Part shown: piece after piece, positions 36,006-46,894 of the stretch
How positions within the stretch are numbered: the first letter of the stretch is position 1
How the letters are laid out: the number at the start of each line of letters is the position of its first letter
From: Pteria penguin
Lineage: Eukaryota > Mollusca > Bivalvia > Pterioida > Pteriidae
Direction of reading: 5' to 3'
Assembly (NCBI GenBank): GCA_035048485.1
Contig: CM068583.1
Location: 25,974,841 to 26,038,840 of the forward strand
DNA: 64,000 nucleotides
Made by a program: the position numbers and the translations under genes
Notes under the pieces: model-generated
Database searches by the model: none
Told to the model about the DNA's origin: nothing
Seen by the model: the letters and a program-made list of their open reading frames with translations, nothing else

Positions 36006-37107
36006 GCCTTATAGTCCGACAGCCCGATAGTCCGACGGCCTGATAGTCCGACAGCCCGATGGTTCGACGGCCCGATAGTTGGAATGATTACGTAGCTAAA
36101 CGTACCTGAACCGTGCAAATAGTTTTCGGAGTGCAAAAACATTCAAGCATCACAGAAACAGTTTTCGCAGTGTCCCTCTACCCACCACTACAGAAATCAA
36201 ATCAACAACCTGTTTTGCAATACAGTCTTTGCAACTTTCTCAGCTCACCTTTAAATCATGTCCAACATCTAAAAATATTTACACTCCCAATGTATTTCCA
36301 TGCGACAAATCATTGAAAAACGTTAAAAATAGTATGCAATCTATTCAATGGGTCACATGACAATTTGACCTCTGTTGGTTTACACATTTTAACATCTGCT
36401 CTGTTACTACTGAAGCAATTTTGATTATCCGTTTTCTTTTATTACAAGATTTGTTTGTAAAACGCATTGCCTTGGTTGACACATACAAAACAAACACACA
36501 TTACTTAGTAATTAATTTTACACTTTTCTCGTCTTTTTTCTCTTTCCCTTGTCAAAATCTCGAGATCATTTAAGGCAGGCTTTTACATTCTACCTTGACA
36601 GAATTCTGAAACCGCGCCTGTGGCGAGGCGATTTTTCAGTGTCTACATTGAGGTCATTATTCGCCAGACGGGTGAAGCATTCATTTTCATTAAAAAAAAA
36701 AACGAAGAAAATTGTGTTGATGAAAAGTGGGGGAAAACTGCTAGGAAGAATGACAGTTGGATGGGGAGCAAATAAACCGATAACAGATTTTAATCACTTT
36801 ACTTTTGAAAAAGTTCTCTCTCTGACCAATAACGTTAAAGACAGACAAGATTTAGTCATGGAAGGGGAGCGGGCCACAGCCCAAAACTGGCCAATAAGTA
36901 CCTATCTTGGTACCCTTTTCTGACAAAATTGGGGGGGGGGGGCTAACCCCGTTCCCCTCTTAATCCCACGATTGGGTATTTGTCTCTCGGGTTGGCCCAT
37001 TCACCTAGAATTGTCAAAACACAAGTTTTTATATGTTTTAGTGCAATACCATCTATCGTTGTCGGCTGTCGGACTATCGGAACGTTGGACTATCGGACTA
37101 TTAGGCT
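36006..37107. mobile_element. 1.1-kb element with internally repeated inverted ends
   Basis: The left end has four to five copies of TAGTCCGACAGCCCGA (36006-36080). The right end has the complement, GTCGGCTGTCGGACTATCGG and GGACTATCGGACTATTAGGC (about 37061-37107). Outermost bases are GCCTTATAGTCC and, inverted, AGCCTAATAGTCC. A 124-codon frame inside (36549-36923) shows no transposase motif I recognise, so the element is probably non-autonomous. Confidence 0.75.
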
Positions 37108-38246
37108 TGAACCTACTCGACTTCTCCGGAGGGAAAATTGCGGGTGTGAAGCGCACGCCATTCATTAAGGGTGGAGAAAAGGGGTTGGGGAAGAGACGTA
37201 AGGGAGGGGAGAGGGCGAATCCTAACCACACACCCTTTTTGTGACGTGTCTGTCGTCTCATTGTAGGCGTAGAGTCCATTTCTTATGATATACAACAGAA
37301 AATGATAAGGTCACAAATCTCGTGGAGTAAAGTTGGGGTTTTTTTGTGTAAGGATCTGGCTTACGGAATAAAAATTGCTGTATTTTAATTGATATTGTGT
37401 TCGTCTACATAATTCAATGTAAATAAATAATGTTTATCTTTTTGTTTCAGCTTTATTAGCTCGACCAGAGATCAGCAAAACTTATGCGATACCACTCGTC
37501 ATCCGTCCGTCCACCTATAAACAATTTGCTCATTATCGCTACTCCTCTGAGATTTGAATATGGGCTAGAAGTATTCCGTATATGATTTAGTGCATGTGTA
37601 ATATTGAACTCGAGTTCAATCCTCGGGAGTGGAAAATAGGCGTGGTCTTGAAATCTTGTTATGGCTTCTTTTCCAATATAGATATCTATTACTGTATACT
37701 CTAATATGATTTAATTCCTTTCCATATTAAGACAATAGAATTCATCCGAGTGAAGAGAAATCCAGTACAAGCCATCGTTCAATTAGCTCCGCCTGCCCGT
37801 TTAATGAAAAAAAACCCCAAACAAACAGAGATGAACCGGTAGAAAGCAGAGAATGCGGGAATGCAACCCCTTTGATATAAAATTATGCACAACAAAGGTC
37901 ATTTTGGCTGGGTTCAGGCAGAGCATTGCAAGCAGATAAAACACCTCTTTTTATTCTAGATCCGTCTATGCACAGGCGAGCAATGTAGGTCTATCCCGAG
38001 TCGATCGATGTTCCAATCTGCACTATAAACATTTCCCCCAAACCATACTAAATCCAGTGACCTCCATACAAACACTGCTAATAAAAATATGTACAACTAT
38101 GCAAAAAAAAAAAAAAAGGCAAACAATCGTCTTTTTTTTTTTTCGTTGTTAATGAATTCTCCGCTAGTCAATTTATATAGTGTTGTTCTAAGCGGTCTTT
38201 GACAAAAAATACCTCCGAATAGTTCTCTATTATACTTGCCTGTACC
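37108..38246. other. Intergenic sequence with one repeat fragment
   Basis: At about 37450-37570 a fragment with AGCTCGACCAGAGATCAGC, CATCCGTCCGTCCAC and ATAAACAATTTGCTC resembles the head of the 146-bp satellite region at 62170-62280. No coding exon recognised. Confidence 0.5.
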
Positions 38247-38257
38247 TTGTACGCGAT

Positions 38258-38453
38258 GTTGATTGATTGAATATTGTTTTACGTTTGACCTCTGCAACGG
38301 ACCCCCGAAGCAGTGCCCCGCCTACCATGACACGGGACCTCGGTTTTTACTGTCTTATCCGAAAGATAGGACATTGGTGTGCCCAGGGCGGGAGTTGAAC
38401 CCGGGATCTCTCGGCCACAAACCGAAAACATTTTACACTAGGCTACACCGGCT
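38258..38453 (-). mobile_element. tRNA-derived SINE, family A, with 11-bp target duplication
   Basis: Reverse-strand copy: the plus strand shows the tail complement GATTGATTGAATATTG first, then the body, and the head last (CGGGAGTTGAACCCGGGATC, whose complement has the B-box GGTTCAACTCC). The exact 11-bp direct repeat TTGTACGCGAT flanks it (38247-38257 and 38454-38464), direct evidence of retroposition. The head is intact. Confidence 0.93.
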
Positions 38454-38464
38454 TTGTACGCGAT

Positions 38465-41315
38465 AGGAAAGAACCTTCACTCAGATGCATTTAGTTTGTC
38501 AAAAAGAGGGAAGTCCTTTGACCTTTGCTAACAACCCTGCAGTTCCACCCTTTGATGAATCTATGCCCCATCTTATGATGGACGAATGAAAACAATACTT
38601 GGTGGGGATACTTAATACTGCCATATTTTATCACAATCCCTTTATTGGTCCCACGGGCTGGGGGTGGTTGTTTACTTCCCATATAAAGACGTGCGGCTGG
38701 AAACTTGAATGGGGTATACTTTTAAGGTCATGCACCCAATATATTAATGATTAATGAGACTGAAATTCCCATAACACAGATCTAACTTTTTGTGAGACAC
38801 TGAAAGTATCAACATTAGTAACTGTCACAATAAATTGGAGGAATTTAACAAAAGCAACTCCTAACGTTGCGTGATACACCCCTTATTTTGGGCTCCGACA
38901 TCTTGATTACAAGGGGCTTTCTTGACCTTTGACCATGATACTGAAAATCTATAGGGTTCATCCTCATGTCATTAGAAATAAGTGAAGAAAGTTTGAAAGT
39001 CCTAGCCTAAACAGTATGGTCTGTATCTTGTTTACAACGTCATACCATAATAAGCTCTTCTAAATCAAAAGTGATCTTCTGCCTTTTCAAATCATATTTA
39101 AAACAAAGAAAATTTATTTCTGCAATTCCAAGCTATAGAGAACATAAAAGAAAAAAGAGGAGTTACTGGCTCAGTTATGTGGCAGAAGTCACCATGGAGC
39201 TATACAATAAAAGTGCTGATGGGCAGACATGGTGAGGCCCTAAATATCAAAACAAACATAATATATCTAAAACATTTATTCCTTCATCGCTGAACTACAA
39301 CTACTATTATATTTCTACCGTTTCTTGTGAAGTGCTATATTTTCCCATAGTCTATACAATACAGTAAGGACTTGCATAGGAGCAGAGCCATACTCAGTGA
39401 GCTGCCATCAGAAGAGCCTTAAAGAGATCATTCTGAGAGTATCATGTCTAAATAATATGGCTACATTATCTACAATCTCTTTTATCCTATTGCTCAAGAC
39501 TCTGTGCCACTCATGACTTACTCATTTCAAGGTGAAGCATCCCTCTAATCAAAAGACACCTCAATGAAACCCCCCCCCCCCTCCCAAAAAAGGACCATTT
39601 TTGTAAGGAATTAAAGTAATTATTCTAACAGTAAATACATATGGAATATAATTTGAACAATTTGATGATTATGTATTTTCCCCACCCCTCTGTTCACATC
39701 ACTACAAGAAATTTATTAAAATGGTTTTGCTATTATTAGGGTTTTAAAATTGTTAAAGTAAATTTTACATACAAGTGAAATATAAAGATTTAGGTTTACT
39801 ACTTTAAATCATTCAGGAAGGTAAAAAGTCATGAGTGACTTCTCTCAAAGATTTACACCTTATGATTTATTCACATTTCATACATCTCTTTTCATACCTC
39901 TGAGTCATCATCCTTAAAGCAAATCTCTTGTGCCTGTTTTTGTTGAATTTAATTCGGAGAAAATTAATTATTCCTAATTGATATTTCCCAAGTTCAAATT
40001 TTCAAACAATGACCGGGTGAGCACACTTAAATTCATTAAGAGAAAAAAAAAAGAAAAACACCCAAAATCTTTGAATTGTACATGTATTACAAAATTGATT
40101 ACATAAATAAACTGAATTTAATGTCACCTAGATTTTAATTTTCACTTTTATTTTAATATAAAAGTCATTTTAGGGATGAAATTTAATTGTTTTTAACAAC
40201 AGTAAAATCAAATTGGCATATTTAAAATCTTAAATTTGAAGAAAATCGCTGAATTTTAATTTAAATGTAATAACTGCATAATACTAAAACACTGTTTTGT
40301 ATATTTTCCTACATTTTCTAGATTCATGGGTACATCTAAAGCATCCTGGCATGTAGTTACAGTTGTATTATAATCATTTTCAGTATTCTAATTCACCATT
40401 ACCATTAAAATCGAAATCTAAATAAACTAGTGATGTTGAATAAAACCTGAATAAAATTTTAACACTAATCCCCACTATAAAACAGATACTTTCAAAATCA
40501 TGTTCCTTTTCAGTGACCCATCTACTCAAGTAAAAGATTTACCTTCATTCAATTATAATTATATAATGAATACATAAAATCAAAACTAAACTGAGATTTT
40601 TTTTGGAATAAAACTCTGTAAGAAATATACACATCTATATATATACAAATACATACATACAATAATGAGGCACCAATTGGATTGTTCTATATAAGTTATA
40701 ACACAAGTGAACTGCATACATTAGAAATCTTCTATTGAGACAAAGCCATCTAATAACAGGGGAATCACATCCCTGCTGTTACCTTTTACTTCTACTGTTA
40801 AAGATATCAACAAAACCATGTGCAAATAATGATACTTATCTTCAGATCTACAGTTCTGCATTGGGGTTGACACACTTTAGGAAAGACATGAAAATCTCTC
40901 TTCTTACTAATTGCTATGATTTTTAGTACTAGAGGTTACCAAAGAAAACCACTGACCATGACCTTTTAAATCTTAGACAGGCCTTAGAGAATACATGTCT
41001 AGTAATGTTACCAATACAGGTTTTGGACCCTATAAATAATCATCATTCGTATAATTTATTTGTCCATAACAGATATATGTATATGATGTAAATTCAAATA
41101 AACATTCTAAAATGCCTTTAAAATCAAGAGTTACATGTAAACAGTATATGAAATTATTCTTGATTTTGCAATGAACACAGGTTAGTCTGGTGGTGATATG
41201 AAACAATACATTTTGAATAAAATGAATGAAATGATAAATGATGAATTTGATGGATGAGATAAGACAAAATACATGACTGTATGTCTTGGGATATAATATC
41301 TGATTTGTATGATGA
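38465..41315. other. Downstream flank of the CaaX gene, no gene recognised
   Basis: 38465-39060 contains diverged fragments of interspersed repeats (GACCTTTGACCATGATACTG and a segment resembling the 0.5-kb modules of the 2.5-kb element). The rest is AT-rich. TTTATT near 41057 would be an AATAAA on the minus strand and could end the CaaX gene's mRNA. A 102-codon minus-strand frame at 41030-41338 has no recognisable content. Confidence 0.45.
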
Positions 41316-44300
41316 CTAGAGGATGACACACTTAGCACTTTTACTGCTGTGTGAGGTGGTGTTTACAGAGAGATCATTACTTGTCATGCTAGTTAGAGAC
41401 ATATCCTTATCTGTTACATCATCCTGTGCCAATAATGCTTTCTTAGTGTCAATGACTGCTCCCGCCATCTCAGACTGAGTATCAACATTAACTCTACCCG
41501 GTGTTGCTTTTCTTTTCTGTCTACGAGGTGGGCGTACAGGGGTGACAATAGGAGGCGACACTATCATTACCTTGGGAGTTTTAGCTTTCTTTTTCAAGAC
41601 AGCTGTCATGCTTTCATTCAGTTTTTTTGCATCCTCCATTTCTTTAACAATTTCCGGAGTTCCGTTAGAGACAGACTTAGAATCTTTTAGAGAATGACTC
41701 ATTTCAAGTCCAGATTTTTTCAATACCTTAGGGGTTGACTTGCTCTTTTTAGGAGGTGGTTCGATAGGACTTTCAATTCTGGCAATTCCATTACTTGCAT
41801 GCTTTCTTTTTGACACACTTGATGGCGTTTTCACAGATTTCAGTGTCCCTGTTGTTTTCTTTGCAGATTTTGTAATCTCAGATGCTGGTTTTGTCAGCCT
41901 TTGAACAGATTTTGCTTTTTTGTTAGATTTTCCTATCTCAGATGGGGACTTTGCAGGTGTCTTGAAAGGTGTTGTGTTTTCATCTTCTTCATTACCTATG
42001 TGAGAAGTAAGACCCTTGGATTTTGGAGTTTTGTAACCGCTTTCTTTATCAGACTGATCAGATGAAACTGAGATGTGATCACTCTTTGATGTTTTATTCT
42101 TTCTGGTTGATTGAATTTCTACTTCTCTTGAGGTGGTCAAAATATTCTCAGTTATTTTGTCATTCTTTTCTGGAGTTTTGATGGAGGCATCTGGTTTGGT
42201 TTTTCTAGACCTTGTCTTCACTGGAGAAAATTCAACAGCTTCTGGAGACTTTGTTTTGCTTATCTTACCAAACTCAGATGTTAGACTCAACTTTTTATCT
42301 TTCTTATAGACAGATGAACGTCTAGCAGCTCTGCTTGGCATTTCTGGTGGCGATTTTATCTTTCCCTTTCTCTTCTCCTGAGGAGTAATGGCAATGTTTA
42401 GACGGATACCTCCTTTACTGTTACTTACACCAAACATAGAAGATCTTCGAGCTCTAGTATTAACCGGAGATTTAGAAAGAGGTGGAGGTGCCTTGAAAGC
42501 CATGGTACGACGCCTATTGTTTAAATCTGCTGGCTTTTGTACCTGATCTTTTGCAGAATATACAGACCTGTAAATTAATGGATAAATACAAAACTTTGCT
42601 ATTGTATATACATGTATATGCTGTTGCTTTAATCATTTATGGCATTTTAAATAGTCCTCCATTGTAAAAACATTTACCAAGCCATTTCTTGAATAAGATG
42701 ACCTTAATTCAATGTAAAATATGATATATTCAACTTTTAAAAGAATATATAAAAACGAAGTGGTTTTATGACTTGCAAAAAAAAAGGGGGGGAATGAAAA
42801 TACATTACAATGCAGTATACATAAAACATGATTACTTTTTTTTAGATGCTTTATTATGTGTTTTATATTTAAGATATAATTCCTAAGATCACAGGGCTCT
42901 TGCAGCCAGCAATGGGACCCTTGGGATTGGGAAAATATCAAGGTCCTCCACACAGATTGGAAAACTTACAAATAATAATGTATACTGAACTAATATTGTT
43001 CTTTAAAGGAAAAGTATACATGTAATATTAAACACTATCTAAATTTTTTATATTTAAGACATTCACACACTATGTTCGACTCTAAAACTGTTCAACAATA
43101 TGAATCATATCTCAACACTTCTTAAATCTGTTGTTTTTTACTGGGTCATCCCATTTATTGTCTGGTCATTCAAAAGGGATGTTGACCAGATAATATCTAA
43201 CTTCAAATCTACTGACAGTATAGAATATATGAAGAGAAATATAAGTTTTTGTTGAGAAGCCTTTGTAAATACTGTGTGGTTACTGAAATTGGAATTACAT
43301 GCACAAAAATTGAAAATTCATTTAGAAAATTGTGTATGTTTAAATAAATTTAATTGAAATTTTGTCACAAAATATTCATGTGCATGCATAAATTAAATAT
43401 GTGTGACAAGTTGTTTATTCATGTAATATACATTTGGGAATTCCCCTTGCAATTCTAGGTCACTCTAGGTTTAGGTCATTCACTGCGATTGAATTTTCGT
43501 AAAGGAAATTGTCATTTTAACTTTAGATAAAAGTATCTTACATTTTCTAGTTTTCTGGCTTTAATTCATTATTATGTAATCATATGTAATATGCAAATCA
43601 TGATTGTCTTTTTCTTCCTATTTTGCATTATTGCAGTTCTGATAGCCAAAATAGCATTATTAACTTGAATCAAAGTTGAATGTTCTAAGTGAAGACAGAA
43701 GTTAACATGTGTGATACATCATTACATGTAGCTATTTTTAGAAATAGTCAACTATAAATAACAGAATTCTATTAGTGCATGCTCATTTCAATACTTTAGG
43801 ATATCAATCTATTATCTAGTTGCACAAGAATGTTTTGTTGATGAGATCTGAGATATACTTGTTTGTCAGAAAATGTGATAAAAAATCACTCAGAAAACCT
43901 GATAAAGTGATATTCTTCTATGGATATAATGATACACACTATATTACCAGGATATAATTCAGTTGTCAAAATGGCAACAACTTCATGTTCTCTTGTAAAA
44001 AGCAAACAACCAATACTAATAAAAATAGTCCTGTCTCTATACATTATCCAGATCAGAAGGCATTGCTTACTACAAACTTTTTGTATTTTCATGTGAACGC
44101 TGAAAATAGTTTTCCATTTTATATTAGTATATATATAATAATGATGAGAAAAACAGAAGAATAATGCAGATACAAAACAAATATCCCTTCCCCTAACATT
44201 TCATAACCACATCAACAATAGTGGGATCATAGCTGTCCAGATTCCCTATACATTGTACAACAGTCTGGTTATTTGGTGATTATAAATTAGTCTTTTACAT

Positions 44301-46534
44301 TGCTCTCCACAATTCTTTTGTCACATTGTGACATGACAGCAAGAGGTGGACAGTCTATTAATAGTATTTGAAACTGATTTCAATACTACCGGTAATTAGT
44401 GGAATCTGTAAAAACATACACTACATGTCGCTGTATATTAGTGACTATGGTCATGAATAATACTGATTTAGTGTTTGATTTCAAGTAATGTGATTTGACA
44501 TAGTCATTGAGTTCTTACCTTGAAACAAAACAAAACAAAAATTAAGAGATTAAATGGGAAAAGCAAATTAGCCTTATTAGGAAAAAGATAATATTTTACA
44601 TGGAAAATGGGGCCAAATATCAGCCCCAAACAGGCAGATCAAGGACCCTGGATCTTATGATTTTTAAAATTATCTTTTACATTCTTAACCATACCTTCTT
44701 GTTCTCTTTCCTTTGACATCAGGTGTGTCAACTTTGGAAGGAGAAAGAAATACTACATCTTTGCCTGATACCCATCCAGGTGTTTTAGGGCTGTAAAAAT
44801 TAGCTGGCGGAAGTCTGAAAAAAAAGTTAAAGATCATTAGATAATTATCCATGTCCAAAGATTTCTTTAAATTTATGACAAAAACCTAGTGAATTTTTAT
44901 CATTAGCTTTTAACACTGCCTTAAACACTTCTAAATCATAGGGAAAAACAGGAAGTTTAAGACTTTTCAAATAATTATGTGACTTAGAGAAGCCGGCGTG
45001 GCCTAGTGGTATCGCGTCGGACTCCTGATCGGGAGGCCGGGGTTCAAGTCCCGTTCTGGTCATGCTGGTGTTCTGTCTTTCAGATGAGACAGTAAAAACT
45101 GAGGCCCCGTGTTGTGGTATGCATGGCACGTTAAAGATCCCTCACTGCTTCGGGTGGGTCCGTTGCAATGGTCAAAATTTGTATACCCCGCATCAGGCAG
45201 ATGCCGTCGCCATATACGTGAAATATTCGTGGTGAGAAGTAAAACAAAAATCAATCAATCAATGTGACTGTGAGTGATCAAACTTGCTTCATGACAAATG
45301 ATGAAATCAGCATCACATATATCAGAAGGTAATCTATAATGCTATTCCCAATACAACTACACATATAAAGAAAAAGTTACCAATTTAGATTACATGAAGT
45401 AAAAATGCATTTTACATGTATATTTGCAGGGCTTTCAATAAGAATAATTTGAGACAGTGGTTTAGAAATTTGAGGTGTATCATTTTCAATTTAAACACCA
45501 TATGCGTGAATAGAGTAGTAAATTTGACATCAGAGGACATTTGAACCAGCAATTTCCATCAACAGAAGTGGTGGTATTTTGCCGGGTGCTCTTATTGGAA
45601 TCCCTGAATTTGTGATATATTAGAGAAAGAGAACTTGTTTCTTAAGTTTCTTTATATCATTTTTTTCCTGTTTAATGTCAATCTGATTAAAACCATATCG
45701 TCATTCCGTTTCTCTATTTGTTACATTGCGTATAAAGATCTGCTGAAACCCCGTAAGGGTTCACGTTCTGGTGATCTCTGATTTTCAGCCAATCACTGGA
45801 TCGGCTACAAAATCTTAGGGATAAAATTAACATCCACAGTGTGCGTGACCCACAATGTAGTTTTTGAACGGTGTTTGTTACATATTGCCTCACTATCACG
45901 TGCCTAGCCGAGTCACTGATTCAGTGATTGGCTATGGGAAATAACGGTTTCGGTGACTGAGACGTCATCAGAGGTCACTAGAATGTGAACCCTTACGGGG
46001 TTTCATCAGATCTTTATACGCAATGGAACAAACGGAGAAGCCGAATAAAGATATGGTTTTAATCAAGTTGGTTTAATGTCAAGTAAGGGTGAAACGTTTA
46101 AATGTGTACATGAAGATGTTTCGTTTTATGGCTGTAAACTTTTACATATTTTCTAAACGTGAAGATGTTTCGCTTTATGGCTGTAAACGTTTACATATTT
46201 TCTAAATGTGTAAACAAAATAATACTATATTTTATGCTAGTCTATTCATTTTTTTTTATACTTAATTAAATTCATAACACTCACAAAGGCTGCAGATACT
46301 TGCTTTCTACTTCGTTTATTTTGGCTGGGTTTCTCCTACATACTAAGTAGGAAATTCTACATGGCTACACAGATTATGTGTAGTGAGGAGTACCAAACTG
46401 TAGGAGAAGTGTACCCAATTCTACACAATCAATAACCACATAAGTGAAAAGAAAAATTACCCTGAACTTGTGACTTTATCAGCTTTCCTATTCACTGTTC
46501 TTTTAGGGGTTTTAAGTCTGGTTGTAACTGGCAT
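41316..46534 (-). CDS. Unrecognised basic SP/TP-rich protein with C-terminal CaaX box
   Basis: Exons in transcript order: 46534-46461, 44814-44695, 42567-41316; GT-AG and in phase, 481 aa. The first Met (MPVTTRLKTPKRT) follows an in-frame TGA in the same exon. I do not recognise a family. Seen: high Lys/Ser/Thr/Pro content, many SP and TP sites (minimal CDK sites), basic clusters such as RPPRRQKRKATPGR and KRKGKIKSP, no transmembrane segment or folded domain. The last residues are SSKSAKCVIL; CVIL fits a CaaX box and its final Leu favours geranylgeranylation. KDVVF in exon 2 fits the loose RVxF docking pattern for protein phosphatase 1. A nuclear or chromosomal protein tied to membrane by a lipid is inferred from composition and the divergent Ki-67-like neighbour, not from homology. 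Confidence 0.85.
42568..44694. other. Intron 2 of the CaaX gene
   Basis: 2.1 kb AT-rich intron, donor GTATGG at 44694 and acceptor ATTTACAG before 42567. No repeat or gene recognised. Minus-strand frames of 106 and 68 codons here are fortuitous. Confidence 0.6.
44985..45261 (+). mobile_element. tRNA-derived SINE, family A, best-preserved copy
   Basis: Head GGCGTGGCCTAGTGGTATCG (A-box-like) and GGGGTTCAAGTCCCG (B-box). Body with CAGATGAGACAGTAAAAACT, GCTTCGGGTGGGTCCGTTGC and GCATCAGGCAGATGCCGTCG; tail AAATCAATCAATCA. The 8-bp repeat ATGTGACT flanks it (44977-44984 and 45262-45269). It lies in intron 1 of the CaaX gene. Confidence 0.92.
45680..46069. mobile_element. 390-bp MITE with ~120-bp inverted ends and 10-12 bp target duplication
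   Basis: Left end AATCTGATTAAAACCATATC; the right end read in reverse gives AACTTGATTAAAACCATATC. Both arms share TTGCGTATAAAGATCTG and GAAACCCCGTAAGGGTTCAC, and similarity continues past 100 bp. The flanking direct repeat is GTTTAATGTC, extendable to GTTTAATGTCAA, at 45670 and 46071. A duplication this long fits Mutator-like transposition. No coding sequence. A truncated relative lies at 53992. Confidence 0.9.
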
Positions 46535-46894
46535 CCTCAGGACTGGTATCAACAGGGTCCTTCAACTATATATCAAATGAAACAATAAGAAGTGATAGCT
46601 ATATAAGTCTACATGGGGGATTTTATAGGATACATACAAAGAAATGAATATCTATATGTAAGATGAAGTTACAACTTACTGTTCATTCCAGGTATTCTGG
46701 AAAAATTGCACAAATCACAGTGAGAAAACACCTGAAATCACAGTGGGAATCCAGGTGGAAATTTACCTGTGCTGATTCACACCTTTATAAAATACTCAGT
46801 GTGTTGTGAAATTCTTAAATTTACATCTGGATGTGGCTCACTGTGGTAAGTGGAAAAATTATAGAACATCTGAACTGTCGCTACTGTAAAAAAA

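Noticed and set aside
36549..36923. 124-codon frame inside the 36.0-37.1 kb element as a transposase
   Set aside because: No helix-turn-helix, zinc finger or DDE-type pattern could be seen, and the frame is short and Lys-rich by poly(A) runs.
41316..41400. Identifying the CaaX protein as a lamin
   Set aside because: No coiled-coil rod or Ig-like tail; the protein is disordered and basic throughout. The CaaX box alone does not support lamin.
44985..45070. Functional tRNA gene at the SINE head
   Set aside because: A- and B-boxes are present, but the sequence continues into the SINE body, is flanked by a target duplication and recurs at several loci; acceptor-stem pairing is poor.
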